Position numbers and translations under genes: made by a program | Assembly: GCA_002337455.1 (NCBI GenBank) | Contig: DDGC01000002.1 | Location: 241,864-305,863, forward strand | Length of the DNA: 64,000 nucleotides | Direction: 5' to 3' | Origin: Rhizobiales bacterium UBA1912 | GTDB taxonomy: Bacteria; Pseudomonadota; Alphaproteobacteria; Rhizobiales; Devosiaceae | Shown here: positions 50,100 to 58,091 of the stretch, piece by piece | Numbering within the stretch: the first letter of the stretch is position 1 | Layout: every line of letters begins with the position of its first letter | The notes under the pieces: model-generated | Database searches by the model: none | What the model was told of the DNA's origin: nothing | What the model saw: only the letters and a program-made list of their open reading frames with translations

Positions 50100-50884
50100 G
50101 ATTGCGCTCGCTGCTGTACGTTCCGGCCGACAATGAGCGCTTTATCGCCAGGGCTCACGAGCGCGGAGCCGACGCGATCATTCTCGACCTCGAGGATTCC
50201 GTGCGCCCCGAGCATCGCGATGCCGCGCGGAAAACGCTTGCCACCGCCATCCGCTCGGCCGGACAAGACGGCGCCGGGGTGTTGGTGCGCATCAATGCCG
50301 AGACTGCGAGGGAGGACGCTGCCGCTGCGATAGGCGCCGATGGCCTTTACGTTCCAAAAGCCAGCCGCGCCAGTATCGACGCTCTGGCGAGAGAAGTTCC
50401 CGACGTTCCGCTCTTTGCGCTGATCGAAGATCCGCTGGCGCTTCTCGATGTCGCTGCGATTGCGGCCCATCCCGCGGTCGCCGGTCTTGCGGCAGGCGGC
50501 GAGGATCTGGCCACCGCCCTTGGCGCGGTCCCCGACCCCGATGTGCTGCGGACGCCCAAGCTGCTGATCCATTATGCAGCCAAGGCCCACGGAAAATTCT
50601 CGCTTGGGCTATTCCGTAGTATCGCCGATTACACCGATCTCCCGGCGATCGAAGAGGCCGCTAAAGACGCCCGCCGCAATGGTTTCGATGGCGCAAGCTG
50701 CGTGCACCCTTCTGCCGTTCCCATTCTCAATACCGCCTTCGCCCCGACGCCCGAGGAAATCGATTGGGCCAACCGCGTTCTCGCCGCCGCCGAAGCGAAC
50801 CAAGCCGGAGCCTTTACGATCGATGGCCGGATGATCGACGCCCCGATCGTCGCCCGCGCCCGCTCGATCCTCTCAAAAACCTGA
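50096..50884 (+). CDS. CitE/HpcH/HpaI-family acyl-CoA lyase
   Basis: 262 residues. RSLLYVPADNERFIARAHERGADAIILDLEDSV is the CitE opening with Mg-ligand acids; VRIN holds the CoA-contact Arg, LIEDPLALLDV and GGEDLATALG the second metal region, and GFDGASCVHPSAVPILN the end. It should split a 3-hydroxyacyl-CoA (malyl-, citramalyl- or methylmalyl-type) into acetyl-CoA or pyruvate and a second product. Overlaps the CoA transferase by 4 bases. Confidence 0.88.
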   Translation: MRLRSLLYVPADNERFIARAHERGADAIILDLEDSVRPEHRDAARKTLATAIRSAGQDGAGVLVRINAETAREDAAAAIGADGLYVPKASRASIDALAREVPDVPLFALIEDPLALLDVAAIAAHPAVAGLAAGGEDLATALGAVPDPDVLRTPKLLIHYAAKAHGKFSLGLFRSIADYTDLPAIEEAAKDARRNGFDGASCVHPSAVPILNTAFAPTPEEIDWANRVLAAAEANQAGAFTIDGRMIDAPIVARARSILSKT

Positions 50885-50915
50885 ACACAAGTAGACGCAG
50901 AGGAGGCGTTTCATC

Positions 50916-51881
50916 ATGTTCAACCCAGCAAGGGGACTTCTCGTCCCAGCCCTCATCGGCACATTCATGGTGCCGGCCATAGCCCAGGAGGTCAGCGTCG
51001 AGACGATGGCTTCACCCGCCCTCGCCAGCGACGACAATCCCGAAACTGGTGATCTGAGCTACACCCTCTATCTCCCCGCCGGTTACGAAGCGGACGGGGA
51101 CACGCGCTATCCCGTCCTCTACCTGCTGCACGGCAGCGGGGGCGAAGCGGACGCCTGGGACGATTTCTGGCCGATCCTCGATTCGATGATCGCCGAGGGC
51201 ACAGTGCCGCCGGTCATCGCCGTCGCGCCGGTCACCGGCAACTCGTACTGGGTGGATTCGGCAGCTTTCGGGGCCGCCGAAACCGCTGTCAAAAAAGATC
51301 TGATCCCGCATATCGATGAAACGCTGCCCACCATCGCCGAGCGCGACGGTCGGGCGCTTGTCGGGTTTTCCATGGGCGGCTATGGCGCGGCACGGTACGG
51401 CCTCGCCTATCCCGACCTTTTCGCCGCCGCAACGCTGCTCAGCCCCGCGCTGCAACAGGGCCAGCCCCCTGCCACCGCCGGCGCGGTCAGCCGCGGCTCT
51501 TTCGGCGATCCGTACGATCCCACCCGCTGGGATGAACTCAACTACCCGGCGCTCATCGGGCCCTATGCCGCGCAGGATCACCGCGTGCCGTTTTTCATCG
51601 TCGCGGGCGATGATGACTGGAACCATCTGTCGGAAAAGGAAGACCTTCCCGCCGACGCCACCAAATACAACATGGAAGTTCAGGCGGTCGCCTTCTACAC
51701 GGCCCTGCACCGCGAAAACATCTTCGATGCCGAGTTCGAAAAGTGGGAGGAGGTTCCCGCCAGCCCGGCCGAGCTGCGCATCGTCGATGGCGGCCATGGC
51801 ATGGACGTCTGGGCCGGCGGCTTTTCCGAGGGCTTGGCCTACATGTTCGCAAACGGCCTGTCCGCGCCTACACAAGACTGA
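50916..51881 (+). CDS. Exported esterase of the EstA/FrmB-like alpha/beta hydrolase family
   Basis: 321 residues; AGGAGG precedes the ATG and the signal peptide ends near AIA-Q (residue 23). LYLLHGSGGEADAW gives the oxyanion loop, Ser152 in GFSMGGYGAAR the nucleophile, and DGGHGMDVW the catalytic His. Resembles D-type and feruloyl/acetyl-xylan esterases that release acyl groups from saccharides. In the periplasm it could prepare or strip the substrate of the LacI-controlled importer. Confidence 0.86.
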   Translation: MFNPARGLLVPALIGTFMVPAIAQEVSVETMASPALASDDNPETGDLSYTLYLPAGYEADGDTRYPVLYLLHGSGGEADAWDDFWPILDSMIAEGTVPPVIAVAPVTGNSYWVDSAAFGAAETAVKKDLIPHIDETLPTIAERDGRALVGFSMGGYGAARYGLAYPDLFAAATLLSPALQQGQPPATAGAVSRGSFGDPYDPTRWDELNYPALIGPYAAQDHRVPFFIVAGDDDWNHLSEKEDLPADATKYNMEVQAVAFYTALHRENIFDAEFEKWEEVPASPAELRIVDGGHGMDVWAGGFSEGLAYMFANGLSAPTQD

Positions 51882-51887
51882 CGCAGT

Positions 51888-51912
51888 GCCCCGGAGCCGC
51901 CTGCTCCGGGGC
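51888..51912 (+). other. Hairpin after the esterase gene
   Basis: Perfect 10-bp stem GCCCCGGAGC / GCTCCGGGGC with a CGCCT loop and no T-run. Possible mRNA stabiliser or weak terminator before the next gene at 51939. Confidence 0.55.
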
Positions 51913-51938
51913 AAACCCTCGCATCTCCCGAGTGATCC

Positions 51939-53924
51939 ATGATCCGCCCCGGCTTTTCCCCTTACGTCCCCCGCCCCATCGACCTGCCGACCTCAGTCCC
52001 GCTCGCGCCTGACGCGGATCTCTCGGGTCTTGATGAAGCCAAGATCTTTGCCGCGCCTGACGATCCCGCAGATTGGCCGGCCTGGCGTGCCGCCATCACC
52101 CGCTGGCGTGATGAAGCCCGGTCCCGGATCGGCTATGATCCTTGCCGCTACGAAACAATGGCCGAAGCCGGACCACGCATCGTGGAAATGGTCTGGCTGT
52201 GGGATGAGCGGCTTTACGACTTTGCCACCGGGCGTTTCACGGTGGATGCCTATCTCGACGCTGGGGAGGCAGAATTCGGCGGCTTTGACGCCGTGATGCT
52301 CTGGAACGCCTATCCGGTCCTCGGCATCGATTCCCGCGACCATTTCGCGTTCTTTGAAGACATCCCCGAACTGCCCCAAATCGTCGCCGCCTTCCAGCGG
52401 CGTGGCGTCAAAGTCTATTTTACATATTACCCCTGGGAGACGGGTTCGGGCCCCGAAGCCATCGATCGGGTCACGGCAATCGTCAAGCGTTGCGGCTTTG
52501 ACGCGGTGTTTCTCGATTCGTCCAAGGAAGCCTCCTCGCGCCTGCGCACTGCCCTCGACGCCATCGACCCGGCGCTACCCATCGAGTGCGAATCCCGCGT
52601 TCCGCTTGCCCAGATCGCCGACCAGACAATGAGCTGGGCGCAGTGGTTCGCGGACTCCAAGGTGCCCGGCGTGCTGCGCGCAAAATGGTTCGAACGCCGC
52701 CACGAATTGCACCACATCCGCCGCTGGAACCGCTCCCATCTCGACGAACTCCATTCGGCCTGGCTCAACGGCACCGGCGTTCTGGTGTGGCCGGTGGTGT
52801 TCGGTGTGTGGGTAGGCTGGAATACGCGAGACCGCTCCATTCTCTCTCATATGCGACGGCTCTATGCCGACAACGCGGCCCATTTCGTTTCGGAGAGCTG
52901 GACGCCGCTGGCGGACCACCCGGGCTCGGGCACCCAAATTTATGCCTCGCGCTGGGAAACGGGAACCGGCCGGCTCTGGACACTCGTCAATCGCGGCGGC
53001 GATCATACCGGCCCCCTCTTGCTGATCGAACCGGGTCAGAACGAGCAGGGGATCTGGGTCGATCTGGTATCCGGCCAGACACTTGCCGCCGAACGGCAGG
53101 CGGACGGACGTATCGTACTCTCCGGCACCCTCTCTGCGGGCGCCATCGCGTGTATCGCCAACCGCCCCGCCCCACCCGCTATCACCGGGCCGGACATCGC
53201 CTCGGCCGCCCCCGATTTTCCCGCCCGCGTCACCGAGCGCGTTCCTGCACCATTCGTTTTGCACGCGACGGTGCCCGAGGGCATGGTCGCCCTCGACATC
53301 CCCGATGGGGAACTGACAGTCACCTACCGCCTGCGCGAAACCGGGCTCTATGGCGAAACGCCCTACGTCGATGAATGGAAGCCCCTGCCGCCGCGCCTGC
53401 ACCAGATCGCGACAATGACCCGCCCGCTTTCTGCGCACCGCATCGCCATGGCGCGCCATGAGGTCACCAACACCCAGTTTGCCCAATTTCTGGCTGAAAC
53501 CGGATATGCGCCGGTTCGCTCAGAGCGTTTCCTCGCCCATTGGAAAAACGGCGCGCCCCTTCCCGGAACGGAAAACGATCCCGTCACCCACATCGAACTC
53601 GACGACGCCCGCGCCTATGCCGCCTGGGCCGGGTTGCGCCTGCCCACCGAAGACGAATGGCAGGTTGCGGCGCAACAGGGACTGCTCAACCGCGCCGAAC
53701 CGCTGATCTGGAACCTGACGGAAAGCGAACACCGCGACGGGCGTACGCGCTTTTCCATCCTCAAGGGCGGCTGCGCGCCATTGCCGCAAGTATCAGACTG
53801 GTACGTCGAATCAGGCCCGCTGCCGCCGGAGCGCTCGGTAAAACTGCTCGCCCTTGGCGCGGGCTTGAACCGCTCCCCCATGATCGGCTTCCGCTGCGCT
53901 GCCGATGTCGGGAAAAATCGCTAG
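51939..53924 (+). CDS. Putative glycosidase-like TIM barrel fused to a formylglycine-generating-enzyme (SUMF1) type domain
   Basis: 661 residues, no signal peptide. The first 400 residues look like a glycosidase-type barrel (VEMVWLWDERLYDFATG, FDAVMLWNAYPVLGID, GVKVYFTYYPW, CGFDAVFLDSSKE with an acid at a strand end) plus a beta-sandwich tail (GRLWTLVNRGGDHTGPLLLIEPG). Residues about 440-655 are an FGE/SUMF1-type domain (MARHEVTNTQFAQFLAETGY, AYAAWAGLRLPTEDEWQVAAQQG, IGFRCAAD). The copper-binding cysteine pair of true FGE is not seen, so sulfatase activation is unlikely. Role unknown; last gene of the LacI-controlled plus-strand run. Confidence 0.68.
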   Translation: MIRPGFSPYVPRPIDLPTSVPLAPDADLSGLDEAKIFAAPDDPADWPAWRAAITRWRDEARSRIGYDPCRYETMAEAGPRIVEMVWLWDERLYDFATGRFTVDAYLDAGEAEFGGFDAVMLWNAYPVLGIDSRDHFAFFEDIPELPQIVAAFQRRGVKVYFTYYPWETGSGPEAIDRVTAIVKRCGFDAVFLDSSKEASSRLRTALDAIDPALPIECESRVPLAQIADQTMSWAQWFADSKVPGVLRAKWFERRHELHHIRRWNRSHLDELHSAWLNGTGVLVWPVVFGVWVGWNTRDRSILSHMRRLYADNAAHFVSESWTPLADHPGSGTQIYASRWETGTGRLWTLVNRGGDHTGPLLLIEPGQNEQGIWVDLVSGQTLAAERQADGRIVLSGTLSAGAIACIANRPAPPAITGPDIASAAPDFPARVTERVPAPFVLHATVPEGMVALDIPDGELTVTYRLRETGLYGETPYVDEWKPLPPRLHQIATMTRPLSAHRIAMARHEVTNTQFAQFLAETGYAPVRSERFLAHWKNGAPLPGTENDPVTHIELDDARAYAAWAGLRLPTEDEWQVAAQQGLLNRAEPLIWNLTESEHRDGRTRFSILKGGCAPLPQVSDWYVESGPLPPERSVKLLALGAGLNRSPMIGFRCAADVGKNR

Positions 53925-54051
53925 CACGGCTTGCGAAGAGACCTTCCTGCCGTCGTCACGGCGAACCTGTCATCCAAGCGTCAAGCAGGGCCATTACAGA
54001 GCGCAATATCGCCGCCGGCTTCTCCGCCGGCCCATCTCATGGAGACACGAC

Positions 54052-55026
54052 ATGCGCGCTTTGATCACCGCCGGCTTGCTGCTGGCCACCGCCCTCACTC
54101 CGGCAATGGCTCAGGAGGGGCGCCTCGTGCTCTATACCAGCCAGCCCAATACCGATGCCCAGCAGACAGCCGATGCCTTCATGGAGCAGTATCCCGGCAT
54201 CACCGTCGAGTGGGTGCGTGATGGCACAACCCAGATCATGGCCCGCTTCTGGTCCGAGCACGAAGCCGGCGCTTCGCAGGCCGACGTGCTGCTGATTGCC
54301 GACGTCGTCACCATGGAAGGTCTCAAGGCAGAAGGCCTGCTGCTCAACTACCCGGAAGCCGACCTGACCGCTTACGGCGAGGGCCTGCATGACGAAGACG
54401 GCGCCTACTTCTCGACCAAGCTCATCACCACCGGCATCGTTTACAACACCGCCGCCACCATGATCCCCTCGAGCTGGCAGGATCTTTTGACCGCCGAAGC
54501 CGAAAACCAGATCGCAATGCCCAGCCCTCTGACCTCGGGCGCCGCACTCATTCACACAGCTACCCTCACCGAAAACCTGGCCGACGGCTGGGATTATTAT
54601 TCGGCGCTGGCAGCCAACGGCGCACAGGCGTCGGGCGGCAATGGCGGTGTCCTCACCGCCGTCGCGGGCGGCGAAAAGCTCTATGGCATGATCGTTGACT
54701 ACATGCCGATCCGTGAAGCGGCCAATGGCGCTCCTGTAGCGTTCGTCTTTCCCGAGGAAGGCGTTTCCGCCGTTACCGAACCGGCCGCTATTCTCCAATC
54801 GGCAGAAAATCCCGAAAACGCCAAGCTGTTCATCGATTTCCTGCTGTCCGAGGAGGGCCAGCAGCTCGCCGCAAGCCAGGGTTACATTCCGGCCCGCGAC
54901 GGCATCGCGCTGCCCGCAGGCTACCCCGATCGTTCGTCCATCAACGTTCTTGGTTACGATGCTGCCGTCGCGCTTGCCAACGAGCAGGCCAACCGTGATC
55001 GCTTCGGCGAGATCTTCGGCCAGTAA
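54052..55026 (+). CDS. ABC transporter substrate-binding protein, Fe(3+)/2-aminoethylphosphonate type
   Basis: 324 residues from the ATG at 54052 (GGAGA upstream; 127-base gap after the previous gene). Signal peptide to about residue 20 (AMA-Q). LVLYTSQPNTDAQQTADAFMEQYPGITVEWVRDGTTQIMARF and NPENAKLFIDFLLSEEGQQLA are typical of AfuA/FbpA/PhnS-like receptors. Ligand could be ferric iron, a phosphonate or a sugar phosphate; the paired tyrosines of iron binders are not obvious. Confidence 0.87.
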   Translation: MRALITAGLLLATALTPAMAQEGRLVLYTSQPNTDAQQTADAFMEQYPGITVEWVRDGTTQIMARFWSEHEAGASQADVLLIADVVTMEGLKAEGLLLNYPEADLTAYGEGLHDEDGAYFSTKLITTGIVYNTAATMIPSSWQDLLTAEAENQIAMPSPLTSGAALIHTATLTENLADGWDYYSALAANGAQASGGNGGVLTAVAGGEKLYGMIVDYMPIREAANGAPVAFVFPEEGVSAVTEPAAILQSAENPENAKLFIDFLLSEEGQQLAASQGYIPARDGIALPAGYPDRSSINVLGYDAAVALANEQANRDRFGEIFGQ

Positions 55027-55032
55027 TCGCGC

Positions 55033-56778
55033 TTGAGAATCTCTTCACAAAGCGCAATCGAGCCCAGGGCGACGCTATCGTCGCGCGCCCTGGGCCGTTG
55101 GATACGGGCAGTGGCTGGGCGATATGCCCTGGCCATTCTCGCGATCGGCGCAATCGGTCTGCTCGCGGCCTTGCCGCTGGGCAGGCTGATCGGCGCCGCA
55201 CTGTTTAGCGACGGCACGTTCGATCTTGCTCCGCTGGTAGCAAGGGTGACGCGGGGCGCCACCCAGCGCGCCATGTTCAACACGCTCGATACGGCCATCT
55301 TCGGGGCCATGCTGGCTGTTGTTATCGGCGCACCCTTCGCGTTTCTCGTCGCGCTTACCGACATGCCCGCACGGCGCCTGCAAGGCTTTATGTTGCTACT
55401 GCCGTTGATGATCGCGCCGCAGGTCACGGCGCTTGCCTACATGCAATTGCTCGGCCCCTCGAGTGCCTTGCTGGGAACCTTCGGCCTCGCTCCCGCCCCT
55501 GGCACGCCCAATCCGCTGCTTGGACGCAATGGGATCATCGCGCTGTTCGGCGTCCAGCATGCACCCATCGTTTTCATCACCCTGCGCGCCGGCCTCGCGG
55601 CGCTGCCCCGCGATTATGTCGAAGCAGCGCGCGCGGCGGGCGCCGGCCCCTGGCGTACCCTCTTGACCGTGATCGTGCCGCTGCTTCGCCCATATTTCAT
55701 CGCCGCGCTTGCGCTGGCCTTCGTGTCCGGCGTGGGCAATTTCGGCATCCCGGCCTTTCTCGGCATGCCGGTCGGTTACCTGACCCTCGCGACCCTGATC
55801 TACCAGCAATTGGCGAGCAGCGGTCCGAGCATGCTGTCCCAGGTTGCCATGCTGTCTCTGCTGATCGCGGCAATCGCCATCGCCGGGATCGCCCTGCAGG
55901 TGGCCAGCCAATCGAAAAGCGGCTTTACCATCGTTCGCGGCCTTCCGGCACATCTCAGCCTCGGGCGGTGGCGCTGGCCGGTGAGTGCTGCCGGATTTGT
56001 GCTGATCGGCGCCATGCTGGTTCTGCCGATGGCGGCCCTGGTCAGCACATCCCTCGTCCCGACCTATGGCGTCAGGCTCAGCTTCGATACGCTGACGCTC
56101 GACAATTATGTCGAAGTTCTGGTCCGTCAGGCCGCGACGGTGCGCGCCTTCACCAACTCCTTTTACCTGTCGGGCCTTGCCGCGCTTATCCTTGCCTGCC
56201 TTGCCGTCCCGATCTCTCTCGGGTTGGCCAGGTTTCCGCATCGTCAGAACCGAGCGTTGCATGGGCTTTTGGACCTGCCTTATGCGCTGCCCGGGATCGT
56301 GCTCGCCATCGCCTGCATCCTCCTCTTCCTGCGGCCACTTCCGGTCGTGGGCAGCCTTTACGCCACGCCGTGGATCATCCTCGTTGCCTATCTGATGCGG
56401 TTCGCGGCGCTCGCGCTGCGGCCTGTCGATGCCGCTTTGGCACAAATGCCGCCACAGTTCGTAGAAGCCGCGGCGGCAGCGGGCGCGGGTGGGGCGCGAA
56501 GGCTCGTCACGATCATCGTGCCTCTGGCCGCACCGGCGGCGATGGCCGGCGCCCTGCTGGTCTTTATGAGTGCCTTTAACGAACTCACTGTATCGGCGCT
56601 CTTGTGGTCGAGCCGAAACGAAACCCTCGGCGTCATCCTCTTTTCGCTCGATGAGGCCGGACTTTCCGCTCAGGCGTCGGCGATTGCCGTCGTCACGGTG
56701 ATGGTGGTGGTGGCGCTTTTACTGTTGCTCGACCGGATGGCGTCACGCCTGCCCGCGGGCGTACTGCCCTGGCGCTAG
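55033..56778 (+). CDS. ABC transporter permease with two fused membrane domains, FbpB/AfuB type
   Basis: 581 residues, about 12 membrane helices in two halves, each with an EAA loop (YVEAARAAGAGPWRTLLTVIVPLLRP and FVEAAAAAGAGGARRLVTIIVPLAAP). The start is a TTG at 55033, 6 bases after the binding-protein stop and without a clear ribosome site, so it is uncertain. Convergent with, and overlapping by 4 bases, the ATPase gene. Confidence 0.88.
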   Translation: MRISSQSAIEPRATLSSRALGRWIRAVAGRYALAILAIGAIGLLAALPLGRLIGAALFSDGTFDLAPLVARVTRGATQRAMFNTLDTAIFGAMLAVVIGAPFAFLVALTDMPARRLQGFMLLLPLMIAPQVTALAYMQLLGPSSALLGTFGLAPAPGTPNPLLGRNGIIALFGVQHAPIVFITLRAGLAALPRDYVEAARAAGAGPWRTLLTVIVPLLRPYFIAALALAFVSGVGNFGIPAFLGMPVGYLTLATLIYQQLASSGPSMLSQVAMLSLLIAAIAIAGIALQVASQSKSGFTIVRGLPAHLSLGRWRWPVSAAGFVLIGAMLVLPMAALVSTSLVPTYGVRLSFDTLTLDNYVEVLVRQAATVRAFTNSFYLSGLAALILACLAVPISLGLARFPHRQNRALHGLLDLPYALPGIVLAIACILLFLRPLPVVGSLYATPWIILVAYLMRFAALALRPVDAALAQMPPQFVEAAAAAGAGGARRLVTIIVPLAAPAAMAGALLVFMSAFNELTVSALLWSSRNETLGVILFSLDEAGLSAQASAIAVVTVMVVVALLLLLDRMASRLPAGVLPWR

Positions 56779-57791
56779 GCTGGCACGATCCAGGCGTCAT
56801 CGATTGTCAGATCGACCGGCGTTCCGGCCGGCAGACGTTCGCGCAGATCGGCCAGCAAGTGTCCACCGCCGGCCAGTTCGACAGTGGTTTCAAAGCTCGC
56901 GCCCGTATAGCGCGCCCGTAAAACGGTGGCCGCAAGCCCGCCTTCGCTGCGCTGGATCGCCTGCGGCCGCACAAGAAGTTTTAGACGCCCCTCACCCGCA
57001 CCGCGGGCGGGCACCGCGCGATCACCGATCCGCACGATTCCGCTACTGGCCGTCGCGTCAACCACCATTCCGCGCCCGACAAATCCTGCAACCATGGCGT
57101 TGGCCGGCTCTGCATAGATATGTTCGGGGGCGCCCATCTGCTGCACCTTGCCCTGATCGAGCACCACGATACGATCTGCCAGCACCAGCGCTTCGGATTG
57201 ATCGTGGGTCACAAAGACGATGGTCGCTCCGCTGCGCTGATGCACGTCGGCGAAAACGTCGAGCATCGAGGCGCGCAGATGCACGTCCAGATTGGCCAGC
57301 GGCTCGTCGAGGAGGATGATGCGCGTTCCGGTGACGAGGCATCGTGCCAGGGCAACGCGCTGGCGTTGCCCGCCCGAGAGAGCATCGACGCTGCGGTCCT
57401 GATAACCGTCGAGGGAAACGACATCGAGAGCCTCGGCGACGCGCCGCTCAATGTCGTCGCGCCGCAATCCCTTGCCCTGCAAAGGATAGGCAACGTTCGC
57501 CGCCACGTTCATGTGCGGCCAGAGCGCATAGGATTGAAACACGATCCCCAGTTGGCGCTTTTCCGGCGGAACGATACCGCCCGGCCCCGCCATGGAAACA
57601 CCGTCGAAGGAAACGCTGCCGTTATCGGGATGCTCGAATCCGGCGATCAGGCGCAGCAAAGTCGTCTTTCCGCATCCCGACGGCCCCAAAAGCGCGGTGA
57701 ACGAGCCCGACGGCAAGTCGAGACAGATATCGGACACCGCTGTGGCCGTGCCGAAGGTCTTGCTTAGATTGTGAAGGGAAATCGCGGTCAT
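56775..57791 (-). CDS. ABC transporter ATP-binding protein, FbpC/PotA type, encoded convergently
   Basis: 338 residues. Walker A GPSGCGKTT, Q-loop FQSYALWPHM, signature LSGGQRQRVALARC, Walker B ILLDEPLANLD, H-loop THDQSEALVLADR, then a TOBE domain. Best match for the fused permease, yet it lies on the opposite strand with overlapping stop codons, so subunits are made from separate promoters. Its upstream region is the 300-base gap shared with the divergent HAAT importer. Confidence 0.92.
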   Translation of the reverse strand: MTAISLHNLSKTFGTATAVSDICLDLPSGSFTALLGPSGCGKTTLLRLIAGFEHPDNGSVSFDGVSMAGPGGIVPPEKRQLGIVFQSYALWPHMNVAANVAYPLQGKGLRRDDIERRVAEALDVVSLDGYQDRSVDALSGGQRQRVALARCLVTGTRIILLDEPLANLDVHLRASMLDVFADVHQRSGATIVFVTHDQSEALVLADRIVVLDQGKVQQMGAPEHIYAEPANAMVAGFVGRGMVVDATASSGIVRIGDRAVPARGAGEGRLKLLVRPQAIQRSEGGLAATVLRARYTGASFETTVELAGGGHLLADLRERLPAGTPVDLTIDDAWIVPA

Positions 57792-57895
57792 CGCGCCCGC
57801 CTATTCCCATCATGTTACAGTGATGCGACAGCCGCGCCGCGAGGGGCCTCTCGGGCCGCGGTTGCCGGGCATCGTGTGCAGCGCATCTCACGCTT

Positions 57896-57934
57896 TGTCC
57901 GACTTCCCGGACAGCGTGTCTGGCAAGCCGGACG
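57896..57934. promoter_or_regulatory. Tandem inverted repeats, candidate enhancer for a sigma-54 activator
   Basis: TGTCCG-N6-CGGACA (57896-57913) and TGTCTG-N6-CGGACG (57917-57934) have the same architecture, with centres 21 bp apart, two helical turns. They lie about 100 bp before a sigma-54-like promoter. A further 7-bp inverted repeat (GACGCCT / AGGCGTC) overlaps at 57931-57949. Confidence 0.55.
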
Positions 57935-58030
57935 CCTATGTCAGGCGTCGCGGCGCGCAACGGGGAGCCGGCAGTCTGCCGGGACCGCAAATCCCGTCGT
58001 TTCAGCCACCGGGGGCGCTCCGCAAAAAAG

Positions 58031-58047
58031 TTGGCACGCTATTTGAG
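58031..58047 (+). promoter_or_regulatory. Candidate sigma-54 promoter of the HAAT-type importer operon
   Basis: TTGGCACG then four bases then TTGAG. The -24 element is perfect and the GG is followed by 10 bases before the -12 GA; the consensus has GC there, one deviation. Expected start of transcription about 58058, 34 bases before the binding-protein ATG. Confidence 0.55.
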
Positions 58048-58091
58048 GGAAGAGTGGCAGGCCGGCAGACGTTCGGCTCTGGGAGGAAGAC

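Noticed and set aside
51888..51912. Hairpin after the esterase as a full rho-independent terminator
   Set aside because: Stem is perfect but no T-run follows on either strand, so I list it only as a structure.
51939..53924. Active formylglycine-generating enzyme for sulfatase maturation
   Set aside because: No sulfatase gene in the window and the catalytic cysteine pair is not seen in the C-terminal domain.
53930..54050. GC-rich repeat (CCGCCGGC twice) before the Fe-type binding-protein gene as a terminator or operator
   Set aside because: The 6-8 bp units are short and self-complementary by composition; no T-run and no second copy nearby.
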